Below are positions 18,959 to 26,697 of a DNA stretch of 64,000 nt, in pieces (position 1 is the first letter of the stretch; every line of letters starts with the position of its first letter). The stretch is from Streptomyces sp. L-9-10 (GTDB taxonomy: Bacteria; Actinomycetota; Actinomycetes; Streptomycetales; Streptomycetaceae). Where the stretch lies: positions 1 through 64,000 of the forward strand of contig NZ_PHRF01000008.1 in NCBI RefSeq assembly GCF_004151105.1, written 5' to 3'. A program made the position numbers and the translations under genes. A model generated the notes under the pieces. The model saw only the letters and a list, made by a program, of their open reading frames with translations. It did no database searches and had not been told where the DNA came from.

Positions 18959-19119
18959 CCGCCATGATCTTGGCGGCGGTCATCCTCACCGCGCAAGACG
19001 CTCTTCAGCCGCTGGTGGCTGTCCCGGTTCCGGTACGGCCCTCTGGAATGGTGCTTGCGCTGAGTGACATGGTGGAGCGTGGTCCCCCTGCGCCGGTGAG
19101 GCGCCGCCGGACACCCGCG

Positions 19120-19554
19120 TCATTCCTGAGCGGCAGATGTCCCGAAACTGAGCGACCCCACATTGCCGGCCTGAACCACCGGACCGTGCTGCGTACCCCC
19201 GCTGACCACGTTATGGACCTCCGCGACCTGCTGACCGCCCCCGTCGGGCGCCAATTCATCGAGAATGGCCCGCAACTCGGAAGCGGCACCCGGATTGGCC
19301 ACCAAAGCGCGCCACAATCGCGCCCGCCACTCCGCCTCGACATCCAAGGCGACCTGCTCGCCGACGGCCCCCGCCGCCACCGTCAATTCCCCGCGCGAGG
19401 TCTCCAGTTCCCCCTCGATCACGTCTTCCTCACCGCCGCGGCGCGAGAAGAACGAAACGATGCGATCCCGAGCCTGCGCCCACGAATCCGTCGCCATCTG
19501 CTGAACGACCGCCGTCGCGCCCGCGGCAGCGAGCGCCATCAACTCCGCTTCCAC
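19120..19554 (-). CDS. small protein with C-terminal RHIM/BASS-like motif, candidate NLR effector
   Basis: A 144-residue protein. Residues 1-100 look all-helical: an Ala-rich hydrophobic helix 'MALAAAGATAVVQQM', 'DSWAQARDRIVSFFSRRG', then amphipathic helices. Residues 115-137 carry 'VSGGTQHGPVVQAGNVGSLSF', with the V-Q-A-G core of RHIM-like motifs and the same HGPVVQA string as the NLR-like protein at 13146-15659. Known NLR-associated amyloid effectors place the motif C-terminally behind a helical membrane-acting domain, as here, so a pore-forming or cell-death effector is the working hypothesis. The start is GTG at 19554 after GAAGGGGG. It stands alone on the chromosome side of the island boundary. 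Confidence 0.7.
   Translation of the reverse strand: MEAELMALAAAGATAVVQQMATDSWAQARDRIVSFFSRRGGEEDVIEGELETSRGELTVAAGAVGEQVALDVEAEWRARLWRALVANPGAASELRAILDELAPDGGGQQVAEVHNVVSGGTQHGPVVQAGNVGSLSFGTSAAQE
19144..19212 (-). other. RHIM-like amyloid signalling motif in the candidate effector
   Basis: Residues 115-137: NVVSGG-TQHGPVVQAGN-VGSLSF, with an intact VQAG core. It shares HGPVVQA plus the surrounding Gly/hydrophobic spacing with residues 118-143 of the NLR-like protein 4-5 kb away. Confidence 0.65.
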
Positions 19555-19722
19555 CGAACCCCCTTCGCCCCGGCCGGGCCAGTAACCCTACCCCCTGACA
19601 CCGGACAACCACAGCGCGCCAACACCCCCGGCACACCGATCCGAAGCCCAACGGATCAGAAGGAGCAGCCGACCGCGCCGCTGGCCCGAACCTCGAACCG
19701 CCATTCCCATTCGCCCACGCAG

Positions 19723-19751
19723 AAGGCCCCCGCGATCTTCGCGGGGGCCTT
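19723..19751. terminator. bidirectional-looking hairpin beside the left island end
   Basis: A 13-bp perfect stem (AAGGCCCCCGCGA / TCGCGGGGGCCTT) with loop TCT. Before insertion it would have lain just downstream of tRNA-Thr, so it is probably that gene's original terminator. Confidence 0.75.
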
Positions 19752-19779
19752 CCTTCACACCATTTTCCCTGGTCAGGGA

Positions 19780-19824
19780 CTGAGCCGCCTTCGGGATTCG
19801 AACCCGAGACCTACGCATTACGAG
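19780..19824. other. left attachment site (attL): 3' tRNA-Thr fragment
   Basis: 45 bp identical to 38215-38259. It contains the T-arm and the 3' half of the anticodon arm but no 5' half, so it cannot form a tRNA. The identity breaks at the anticodon loop, a usual crossover point for tRNA-targeting tyrosine recombinases. Confidence 0.9.
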
Positions 19825-19937
19825 GGCCTGCAAGATCGTGGCGAGTGGTGCTAGCCGATGCCATCGAATCCCGTTTCCGCTGCTCAGAGATGCGGCCGCG
19901 ATCGACGTGACACCCGGTCCATCGCGTGCCGCCCTGT

Positions 19938-19959
19938 CCGCTCACGCAGCGCTCACGCA
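19938..19959 (+). repeat. left copy of island-end repeat (GCTCACGCA twice)
   Basis: Two GCTCACGCA units 11 bp apart. A 22-bp block around them matches 38104-38125 with one mismatch in the same orientation. It lies 114 bp inside the left att core. It is a candidate arm-type integrase binding site. Confidence 0.7.
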
Positions 19960-20032
19960 TGTCGTCAACCTGGCTTCGCCCAGCCCCATGTCGAGCAGAA
20001 GGTTTCGAGGTCAGCGGCGAGCCGCGACCAGG

Positions 20033-20896
20033 TCACTCGCTCAGGTCTGACGGATCGCTTTCCATATCTCCAGCCGGCTCGGCCTCCGGCACGGCGCCGA
20101 TCGGCTGGCCCTTGCGGTAGTACTGCCATGCGCTCTTGTACTCAATCGGGCTGTCGTCGTACATGATCACGTAGCCCATGAGTGCGGCGACCTGCCACTT
20201 GGTCGGTATTTCAGCGGAGACCAGTTGGAAGACCTCGTCGGCGGTCATCCCAACCGCTGGCACGTGAACGCTTCGAGTCTTGAACTCCGCCGACTTTCCG
20301 TACCTGAAGTTGTACGGGAGGCCCACCTTGATCGTTTCCAGAAGTTCCTGCAGCGTCACCTTGCCGGCCTGCAGGCCCTCGATCGGTCGGTCCAGGTCGA
20401 TCGGGAACAAGACGTCGAAGTGGTTCCGCTTCAGGACCGTGCTGTCCCGCTGGCGGCCGGGGTCCTTGTTGCCAAAGCCGTTGTTGTTCCAGGGGATTTC
20501 GCCGTTGTCCTTGTAGTAGGTGATCAGCAACTGTTCCGGGGCGAGGGCGGAGAAGTCCTCCGCTACATACAGGCACGAGAAGGCCATCTCGTCCAGGGAG
20601 ATATTGCGGCGCCCCGAGATCTTGCGCAGGTGGTTGCGGAGGCGGGTCGGCAGCGACTTGTCGGCCTTGCCGACGTAGACGAACTCGCCGTTCAGGTGGA
20701 GCTGGTAGACCCCAGGCTTCTCCTTGAGCCGCGCGATGTTCTCCTCGGCGAGGGGAGCCCTGTCGAGTCCCCTGAGTGCGGCGGCCAGTTGGTCGCCGAG
20801 CGCCTTGGTGATGCTCAGAGTGAAGTCCTTGTGGTACTGCGTCCCGTCGTCGGAGCCCACCACCGGCGTCATCCGTCCCACTCCCTTGGTCGACAT
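20033..20896 (-). CDS. GIY-YIG nuclease, probable restriction endonuclease
   Basis: A 287-residue protein with a GIY-YIG nuclease core. 'GVY' is at 62-64, 'YVG' at 74-76, 'RLRNH' at 85-89, a metal-binding Glu candidate at 121 (APEQLL) and Asn-rich 'NNNGFGN' at 137-143: the same order of catalytic residues as GIY-YIG restriction enzymes. The C-terminal ~130 residues are specific to this protein. It is divergent from the cytosine methyltransferase with only 92 bp between, the usual arrangement of a restriction-modification pair. The start may be ATG 20896 or ATG 20872; the latter has AAGGGAG eight bases upstream. A non-restriction role for this nuclease is possible. Confidence 0.8.
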   Translation of the reverse strand: MSTKGVGRMTPVVGSDDGTQYHKDFTLSITKALGDQLAAALRGLDRAPLAEENIARLKEKPGVYQLHLNGEFVYVGKADKSLPTRLRNHLRKISGRRNISLDEMAFSCLYVAEDFSALAPEQLLITYYKDNGEIPWNNNGFGNKDPGRQRDSTVLKRNHFDVLFPIDLDRPIEGLQAGKVTLQELLETIKVGLPYNFRYGKSAEFKTRSVHVPAVGMTADEVFQLVSAEIPTKWQVAALMGYVIMYDDSPIEYKSAWQYYRKGQPIGAVPEAEPAGDMESDPSDLSE

Positions 20897-20954
20897 GATC
20901 CCGGAACCCTATCGGCGACCTGTGCCCGTGGCCGAACCTTCAGCTCGAATGGGC

Positions 20955-20982
20955 TTGAAGATCCGCAACTCCGCGGTATGCT
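20955..20982 (+). promoter_or_regulatory. probable leaderless promoter of the methyltransferase gene
   Basis: TTGAAG (20955-20960), 16-bp spacer, TATGCT (20977-20982). Transcription would start at or next to the ATG at 20989. A CCGCGG hexamer (20971-20976) abuts the -10. CCGCGG is the Eco29kI target, but this system's own specificity is unknown. Confidence 0.5.
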
Positions 20983-20988
20983 TTTGAA

Positions 20989-22305
20989 ATGGCTGAACTG
21001 CAAGAAGGATCACAGAAGGATCGCACGGGCGTCGAACTCTTCGCTGGCGCCGGCGGTCTGGCCATGGCCGTCCACTGCGCTGGATTCCGCCCCCTACTCT
21101 TCAACGAGTTCGCCAAGCGGGCATGCGAGACCCTGGAGGCCAACGGGGCTCAGCGACTGCCTGACGGCCAGAAGCCGACCCGAGCCCCCAGGCCCGACGA
21201 GAAGGTGCCCCTCGTCGCGGGCGATGTCCAGAAGCTCGACATGGGCTACCTGGCGGGCAAGGTGGACGTCCTCGCCGGCGGTCCTCCCTGTCAGCCGTTC
21301 AGCCTCGGCGGCGTCGCCAAGGGCGACGAGGACAAGCGGAACATGTTCCCGCAGATGTTCAAGGCCGTCCGGCAGATCCAGCCGAAGGCCGTGATCTGCG
21401 AGAACGTGCGCGGCCTGCTCAGGCCCTCGTTCCGCCGCTACTTCGACTACATCCAGCGCGAGCTAGAGCTCCCCTTCGAGGAGCGAGCCAAAGGCGCTGA
21501 CTGGGAGCGGCATTACAAGTACCTGTTGGAGCAGCGCGAGAAGGAGCCGGACGACCCCAGGAAGCGGTACGACATCGTCATGATGCCGGTGAACGCTGCG
21601 GACTACGGGGTGCCCCAGATCCGCAACCGCGTGATTATCGTCGCCTTCCGTCGCGACCTGAACGTCGACATCGAGCTGTTCAAGGAGTTCGTGAAGCCGA
21701 CGCACTCCGAGACCGCTCTCTTTCGGTCCATGGAAGACGGGAGCTACTGGGAGCGGCACTCGAACGTGCCCGACCACGTGCGCGAGTGGGTCATGGCCCG
21801 CCTCCCGAAGACCATGCCGATGGATGACGGCCTGCTCCCCTGGCACACCCTGCGCGACGCGATCGCCGGCATCGGTGACAACAAGCCATTGCCGGACGTA
21901 CCGGACGAGTGGCTGGACCGCACCGAACACCTCCTCGGCGGGTTCACAGAACACATCGGCTGGCCCGGTGCCCGCATCTACGACGGGCACACCCCCAACG
22001 AACTCGACCGCCCGGCGAAGACCGTCAAGGCCGGCGTGCATGGTGTGCCCGGCGGTGAGTCGGTCATGCTCCTGGACGAGTTGGTGGCCGACAAGGCCGC
22101 TCAGGGCGGCGTCCGGTACAAGTACAGGTACATGACGGTCCGCGAAACCGCCCGCGTCATGACCTTTCCCGACACATGGGAGCTCAAGGGGCCGCGAGGG
22201 GAGAAGATGCGTCAGCTCGGCAACGCTGTACCCGTTGCCCTGGGCGAGGTCTTCGCCAAGGCCGTCGCCACCGTCCTGGACGAGGCGGAGGAGCGACAGA
22301 AGTGA
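20989..22305 (+). CDS. DNA (cytosine-5-)-methyltransferase
   Basis: A 438-residue C5-cytosine methyltransferase. SAM-binding motif I 'VELFAGAGGL', catalytic motif IV 'GGPPCQPFS' (nucleophilic Cys), motif VI 'ENV', motif VIII 'GVPQIRNRV' and motif X 'QLGNAVP' are in canonical order; the region between VIII and X is the target-recognition domain. It methylates the island's recognition sequence and protects it from the flanking GIY-YIG nucleases. The first codons lack a clear RBS and fit a leaderless start. Its stop overlaps the GTG of the Vsr gene (GTGA), so the two are co-translated. The recognition site cannot be read from sequence alone. Confidence 0.95.
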   Translation: MAELQEGSQKDRTGVELFAGAGGLAMAVHCAGFRPLLFNEFAKRACETLEANGAQRLPDGQKPTRAPRPDEKVPLVAGDVQKLDMGYLAGKVDVLAGGPPCQPFSLGGVAKGDEDKRNMFPQMFKAVRQIQPKAVICENVRGLLRPSFRRYFDYIQRELELPFEERAKGADWERHYKYLLEQREKEPDDPRKRYDIVMMPVNAADYGVPQIRNRVIIVAFRRDLNVDIELFKEFVKPTHSETALFRSMEDGSYWERHSNVPDHVREWVMARLPKTMPMDDGLLPWHTLRDAIAGIGDNKPLPDVPDEWLDRTEHLLGGFTEHIGWPGARIYDGHTPNELDRPAKTVKAGVHGVPGGESVMLLDELVADKAAQGGVRYKYRYMTVRETARVMTFPDTWELKGPRGEKMRQLGNAVPVALGEVFAKAVATVLDEAEERQK

Positions 22306-23099
22306 CCGGGCCCACCAGCAGGACGCAGAGCGGCTGGAAGCACGACTCACCGCCGGACCGGGCATGGAAAGGGCGGCCCGGTAGAACCCGGGCCACCATC
22401 GCGGCCGAACAGGACCGGGCCGCTGGCGGTCGTCACAGGCGCTCTGTAGATCTCGGTGAGGGACGGTTCGCCCGGGCGTCGGTGGAGCTGAAGGTACTTC
22501 CCGACACGCGACGCATCCGCGCGTACCTGCGCTGGTCCGACGGCGGCAAATCTCCCGCTCGCTACCTCGGGCAGGTTGAGCACGGGACCCGTGCCGCGAA
22601 TCTTGCCGAGGGCTGGAAGATGGCCTGGGATAAGGGCCTTCTCACCGAGGAACCGCCGGCAGAGGGATCCTGGGCTTCCTCGCCGTCGGTACGCACGGTG
22701 ATGCGGGCCAACCGGAGCAAGGACACCCGACCCGAGCTGAGACTCCGATCCTTGCTGCATAAGCAGGGACTCCGATATCGCGTGGCGGCACGACCCCTTC
22801 CCGAACTGCGACGTACCGCCGACCTGATCTTTTCTAAGCCCAAGGTCGCGGTGTTCGTCGACGGTTGCTTCTGGCACGGCTGTCCGGAACACCTTCGGGA
22901 GTCACACAAGAATGCCGAGTTCTGGCGGAGCAAGATCGAGGGCAACCAGGCCAGGGACGCGGAGACGGATCGCCTCCTGCAAGAGGCCGGCTGGAAAGTC
23001 GTTCGCGTCTGGGAGCACGAGGCCCCCGACGCGGCCGCCGCGCGGGTGATATCGGCCCTGCGAGCCTCGTCAGCAGACCGGCATGAATACGAACAATAG
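22302..23099 (+). CDS. Vsr-type very-short-patch mismatch endonuclease
   Basis: A 265-residue endonuclease that nicks at T:G mismatches made when 5-methylcytosine deaminates, protecting the sequence its partner methylates. The Vsr domain (~125-265) shows 'MRANRSKDTRPELRLRSLL', 'TADLIFSKPKVAVFVDGCFW' with the catalytic Asp, 'HGCPEH' and 'GWKVVRVWEHE'. It has a ~110-residue N-terminal extension ('RIRAYLRWSDGGKSPARYLG') absent from E. coli Vsr but, as I recall, usual in actinomycete homologues. It begins at GTG 22302 overlapping the methyltransferase stop, which ties it to the C5 chemistry of that enzyme. Confidence 0.93.
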   Translation: MTGPTSRTQSGWKHDSPPDRAWKGRPGRTRATIAAEQDRAAGGRHRRSVDLGEGRFARASVELKVLPDTRRIRAYLRWSDGGKSPARYLGQVEHGTRAANLAEGWKMAWDKGLLTEEPPAEGSWASSPSVRTVMRANRSKDTRPELRLRSLLHKQGLRYRVAARPLPELRRTADLIFSKPKVAVFVDGCFWHGCPEHLRESHKNAEFWRSKIEGNQARDAETDRLLQEAGWKVVRVWEHEAPDAAAARVISALRASSADRHEYEQ

Positions 23100-23212
23100 G
23101 TGTCGAACATGAAGAGGTAGTCCAGATCGCCGACCCTCGGCGCGCGCACCCGAATCTGACAGTACGTCGGGGCTGAGGGTCGACGTCTGTGGCGGTAGGT
23201 AGGATTCCCTCC

Positions 23213-24064
23213 ATGGCTCCCAGTCCTGCTGACGCGACATCTCCACAGTTCGACCCGTTGGGCCTTGAGTTGCTCGGCCGCAATCTCCGAGAGGAGATGG
23301 ACGGGCGTCCACGTGTGCCCCTGGACGAGGTAAAGCCGTTTCCGGGCGCAGGGCTATATGCACTCTACTACAAAGGCGACCTTGAGGTCTATAAGGACCT
23401 GAAAGGTCTCGATGTCCCCATTTACGTGGGTAAGGCGTCGGCCAGCGATAGCAGCTACGGAGACCCGCCGGACATGACCGAACGAAAGCTGTTCGGCCGA
23501 ATAAGAGACCACCGCAATAGCATTAAGCAAGCCGATAATCTCGACCCTTCGCATTTCGATGTCAGGTTCCTGACCCTCGACGACATCTGGATCGTCCTGG
23601 GCGAACGAGCCCTTCTGCGTGCCTATAGCCCAGTTCTCTGGAATACGGTGATGCCTGGTTTCGGGGGAAACTCGCCAGGTAGAGGGCGAAGGAACGCACG
23701 CTCGGTCTGGGATTCAATCCACCCGGGACGAAAGCGGGCTGCGAGGCTGCTCTGCAATCGCAATTATAGTGATGCAGAAATGAACCAGCTCATCTCGGAT
23801 GGCATCGACATCTCACTGATGGAGGCGGGGGAGCAGCGCGACAAGGAATTGAAGGCATTTCGCAATCGCCCTGCGCAAACCATTTGGGAGGAGGCGCAGG
23901 GCTCCGGGCAAGGGCCTAAACCTGTCCTCGTCTTCCGGGAGAGTGTGTTCATGGAGGAGAACAGTCGATTCGGATTCGACCTGAGCACTCTTGAATGGGA
24001 GTTGGCTGACGCTCCAAAGCAGACAACGGCAGAAGCCGCCGCGCTCGACGCTCTCGAAGGATGA
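23213..24064 (+). CDS. Eco29kI-family GIY-YIG restriction endonuclease
   Basis: A 283-residue type II restriction enzyme candidate. 'FDPLGLELLGRNL' and 'GAGLYALYY...PIYVGKA' are the family signature. Tyr49 and Tyr71, Arg96/98, His100, Glu131 (LGERALL) and Asn144/153 fall in the order of the Eco29kI catalytic set. Start ATG 23213 is seven bases after TAGGAT, suggesting a leaderless transcript; GTG 23189 is an in-frame alternative. The 3' half is visibly more AT-rich than its neighbours, a sign of separate acquisition. With the nuclease at 20033-20896 this makes two GIY-YIG nucleases around one methyltransferase. Confidence 0.88.
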   Translation: MAPSPADATSPQFDPLGLELLGRNLREEMDGRPRVPLDEVKPFPGAGLYALYYKGDLEVYKDLKGLDVPIYVGKASASDSSYGDPPDMTERKLFGRIRDHRNSIKQADNLDPSHFDVRFLTLDDIWIVLGERALLRAYSPVLWNTVMPGFGGNSPGRGRRNARSVWDSIHPGRKRAARLLCNRNYSDAEMNQLISDGIDISLMEAGEQRDKELKAFRNRPAQTIWEEAQGSGQGPKPVLVFRESVFMEENSRFGFDLSTLEWELADAPKQTTAEAAALDALEG

Positions 24065-24278
24065 GCGGCGCATGACAGACAGCCCCGCACTCGCACCGTC
24101 CGTCTTGCGTGCTTCGACACACGCGGTTACCCACGTGGGCTTGGTGCAAGGGAACCGCCAGCATCGGGCTCGTTGGAAGGAGACGTACGAGTAGCAGCGG
24201 AGGACGGCCGGAAAGCTGTCGGCGCTGGGGTGGGTGGAGTGGCCGGGGCGGGCGTCCGGCGTCGGTACCCTGGAGCGC

Positions 24279-25703
24279 ATGTCTACTGCCCCGGTTCGCG
24301 TTCGTTTCGCCCCGTCCCCGACCGGCATGTTCCATGTCGGTGGTGCACGGTCCGCTCTCTACAACTGGGCCGTGGCGCGACAGTCCGGCGGCACGTTCGT
24401 CCTGCGGATCGAAGACACCGACGCGGCCCGGAACAAGCCGGAGTGGATCGACGGGATCATCAACGCGCTCGCGGCGATCGGCATCCACGGCGAGGACCCG
24501 GCCTTCGAGGGGCCGTACTTCCAGTCGCACAACGCCGACCGGCACCGGGAAGCGGCCCAGCAGCTCTTCGCTGCCGGTCGGGCGTACTACTGCGACTGCA
24601 CCCGGGAGCAGTTGAAGGAGCGCACGGGGTCGGAGCACCTCGGGTACGACGGGTTCTGTCGGGACCGAGGGCTGGCCTTCGAGGAGGGCCGGGCGCTGCG
24701 GTTCCGGACGCCGGACGAGGGCGAGACCGTTGTGGTCGACCTGGTCCGCGGCGAGCCAGCGTTCCCCAACAGCGCGATCGAGGACTTCGTCATCGCCCGC
24801 GGTAACGGATCCCCTGTCTTTCTGATCGCGAACGTGGTCGACGACCTGGACGAGGGAATCACGCAGGTCATTCGCGGTGAGGAGCACCTGTCGAACACGC
24901 CGAAGCAGCAGTTGCTGTGGGAGGCGCTCGGTGCCAAGCCGCCGGTGTGGGCACACCTGCCGGTGATTGTGAACGAGAAGCGGCAGAAGCTGTCCAAGCG
25001 GCGCGACAAGGTCGCGCTGGAGGACTATCTCGCCGAGGGCTTTCTGCCCGAGGCGATGGTGAATTACCTGATGCTTCTTGGGTGGGGGCCTGGCGGCGAC
25101 CGGGAGATCATGCCGTACGAGGAGCTGGAGCAGCTCTTCCGGATCGAGGACGTCAACACCGCGCCGGCGTTCTTCGACGTGAAGAAGCTGACGGCGTTCA
25201 ACGGCGACTACATCCGCGCGCTGTCGCCGGAGCAGTTCGCCAACGCCTGCGTGCCGTGGCTCGTCGCCCCGTACGCGCCGTGGGCCCCCGAGGCGTTCGA
25301 CAAGCACGTCTTCGAGGTGGCGGCCTCGCTGGCCCAGACCCGGCTGGCGCTGCTGTCGGAGATCACCAGCTACGTGGACTTCCTGTTCCTCGACGAGCCG
25401 GTCGAGGACGAGGCGTCGTGGAACAAGGCGATGAAGGCAGGCGCCGGCGACATTCTGTCCGACACCCGTGCCGAGTTGGCCACCGCCGCGGAGTGGAAGG
25501 CGGACGGCCTGAAAGCCGTCCTGCTCGCCGTCGGCGAGAAGCACGGGCTCAAGCTGGGCAAGGCGCAGGCACCCATCCGGGTCGCGGTCACCGGCCGGAC
25601 GATCGGACTCCCACTGTTCGAGTCCATGGAACTGCTCGGCCGGGACCGCGTGCTAGCCCGCCTGGACGCCGCGGCCAAGAAGCTGGCTGCCGCGCAGGCG
25701 TAG
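24279..25703 (+). CDS. glutamyl-tRNA synthetase paralogue
   Basis: A 474-residue class-I synthetase of normal GluRS length. HIGH-type motif '[10 protein letters not shown]' (12-21), '[14 protein letters not shown]', zinc-site-like '[10 protein letters not shown]...GFCRD', and KMSKS-type 'QKLSKRRD' near 237 are all present, so it should be active. It differs clearly from the housekeeping Streptomyces GltX as I remember it ('FCPSPTGNPHVG'). The start is ATG 24279. It lies on the island and runs convergently into the minus-strand operon with 7 bp between stops. A second GluRS here could be a drug-insensitive copy protecting the producer or could supply Glu-tRNA to a tRNA-dependent enzyme; neither is shown. 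Confidence 0.93.
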   Translation: MSTAPVRVRFAPSPTGMFHVGGARSALYNWAVARQSGGTFVLRIEDTDAARNKPEWIDGIINALAAIGIHGEDPAFEGPYFQSHNADRHREAAQQLFAAGRAYYCDCTREQLKERTGSEHLGYDGFCRDRGLAFEEGRALRFRTPDEGETVVVDLVRGEPAFPNSAIEDFVIARGNGSPVFLIANVVDDLDEGITQVIRGEEHLSNTPKQQLLWEALGAKPPVWAHLPVIVNEKRQKLSKRRDKVALEDYLAEGFLPEAMVNYLMLLGWGPGGDREIMPYEELEQLFRIEDVNTAPAFFDVKKLTAFNGDYIRALSPEQFANACVPWLVAPYAPWAPEAFDKHVFEVAASLAQTRLALLSEITSYVDFLFLDEPVEDEASWNKAMKAGAGDILSDTRAELATAAEWKADGLKAVLLAVGEKHGLKLGKAQAPIRVAVTGRTIGLPLFESMELLGRDRVLARLDAAAKKLAAAQA

Positions 25704-25710
25704 CCGTACG

Positions 25711-26697
25711 TCAGGCGACCTTCGCGAGGAGGTCGCCCCAGGCGTTGCCGAAGTAGTTCAGATCGAACCGGGCCAAGGCCTCGTACGCGGCCTTGGTCTC
25801 GGTCTGGCGTGCCGCCGCGCGTTCCCGGACCTGCGCCGACAGGCGACCGAGCTCCGGGGCCGGCTGGCCGGTCAGCGTGGAGAGGTTGCCCAGGCCGGCC
25901 ACCGGGCGTATCAGGCAGGGCAGGCCAAGGAGCAGGGCCTCGGCCGCGCAGCGGCTCCAGCCTTCCCGCATCCGAGGGAGGAAGACGCCGACATCGCATG
26001 CGCGCAGCAGCCGCAGGTACCGCTCGCGCTCCACGTCGTAGTGGGCGCCGTCGAAGCCGATGGTGTTGCTGCCGCTGGTGATCACCCACAGCCCTGGATC
26101 GTCGGTCAGGGCCGCGGAGACTTCCTCGGTGCCCTTCCAGTGCACGGCCTTGCCCGCGTACACGCCGATCACGTCCGGGGGCAGGCCGAACTCGGCGCGG
26201 CATTCGGTTCGGTCGAAGCCCCGTGCCCGCTCGACCTCGGTCATGTCGAAGGCGTTGTAGATGACCCGTACGTTGAGGATGCCTCGGGCCCGGAGAAAGT
26301 CCGCCCAGTACGGGGCGACGCAGACCACGGCGGCGCATTGCGGCAGCACTCGGAACAGGCGTTCCCAGAGCATGGCCTCGATGGGGGCGGAGTCATGCTG
26401 CAAGGGCTCGTAGTGGTGCAGGAGGAACACCGTGCGGGCCCGCATCTCGGGTGTGAAGAGCAGCAGGCTGAGGTCGTCCCAGACGAATGTGCCGGTGGCG
26501 TCGTTCAGCGCTCTGACGGTCGGGGCCACGCGGGCGAGGTGGCGGAGCTTGCGCCAACGGCGGACGCTGTAGGTGCGCTTGTGGTCCGGGACCGTGCGCC
26601 ACTCCACGTCGTCGGCCGTCGCCTCGTGGAGCATTCGCAGGTAGACCCGGCCACCGGTCCGGCCGACCGGCTCCATCGAGTAGACGACCCTTTTCAC
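25711..26697 (-). CDS. GT4-like glycosyltransferase (operon gene 8)
   Basis: A 328-residue GT-B glycosyltransferase. The start 'MKRVVYSMEPVGRTGGRVYL' has the N-terminal Rossmann loop; the C-terminal half has 'GVYAGKAVHWKGTEEV' and the donor-site 'PRMREGWSRCAAEALLLGLP', the E-x7-E-type region of family GT4. It transfers a sugar from a nucleotide donor to an unknown acceptor, in the cytoplasm. GTG 26697 overlaps the HD gene stop (GTGA) and has AGGAGA seven bases upstream. It is the last gene of the operon, ending 7 bp from the convergent GluRS paralogue. Confidence 0.85.
   Translation of the reverse strand: MKRVVYSMEPVGRTGGRVYLRMLHEATADDVEWRTVPDHKRTYSVRRWRKLRHLARVAPTVRALNDATGTFVWDDLSLLLFTPEMRARTVFLLHHYEPLQHDSAPIEAMLWERLFRVLPQCAAVVCVAPYWADFLRARGILNVRVIYNAFDMTEVERARGFDRTECRAEFGLPPDVIGVYAGKAVHWKGTEEVSAALTDDPGLWVITSGSNTIGFDGAHYDVERERYLRLLRACDVGVFLPRMREGWSRCAAEALLLGLPCLIRPVAGLGNLSTLTGQPAPELGRLSAQVRERAAARQTETKAAYEALARFDLNYFGNAWGDLLAKVA

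Noticed and set aside
19780..19824. second tRNA-Thr gene
   Set aside because: Only the 3' half is present, with no acceptor 5' strand or D-arm, so it is an attachment-site duplicate.
24072..24194. 40-codon frame between the Eco29kI-like and GluRS genes
   Set aside because: It overlaps no functional feature, has no RBS and no recognisable sequence; possibly a gene remnant but not supportable.
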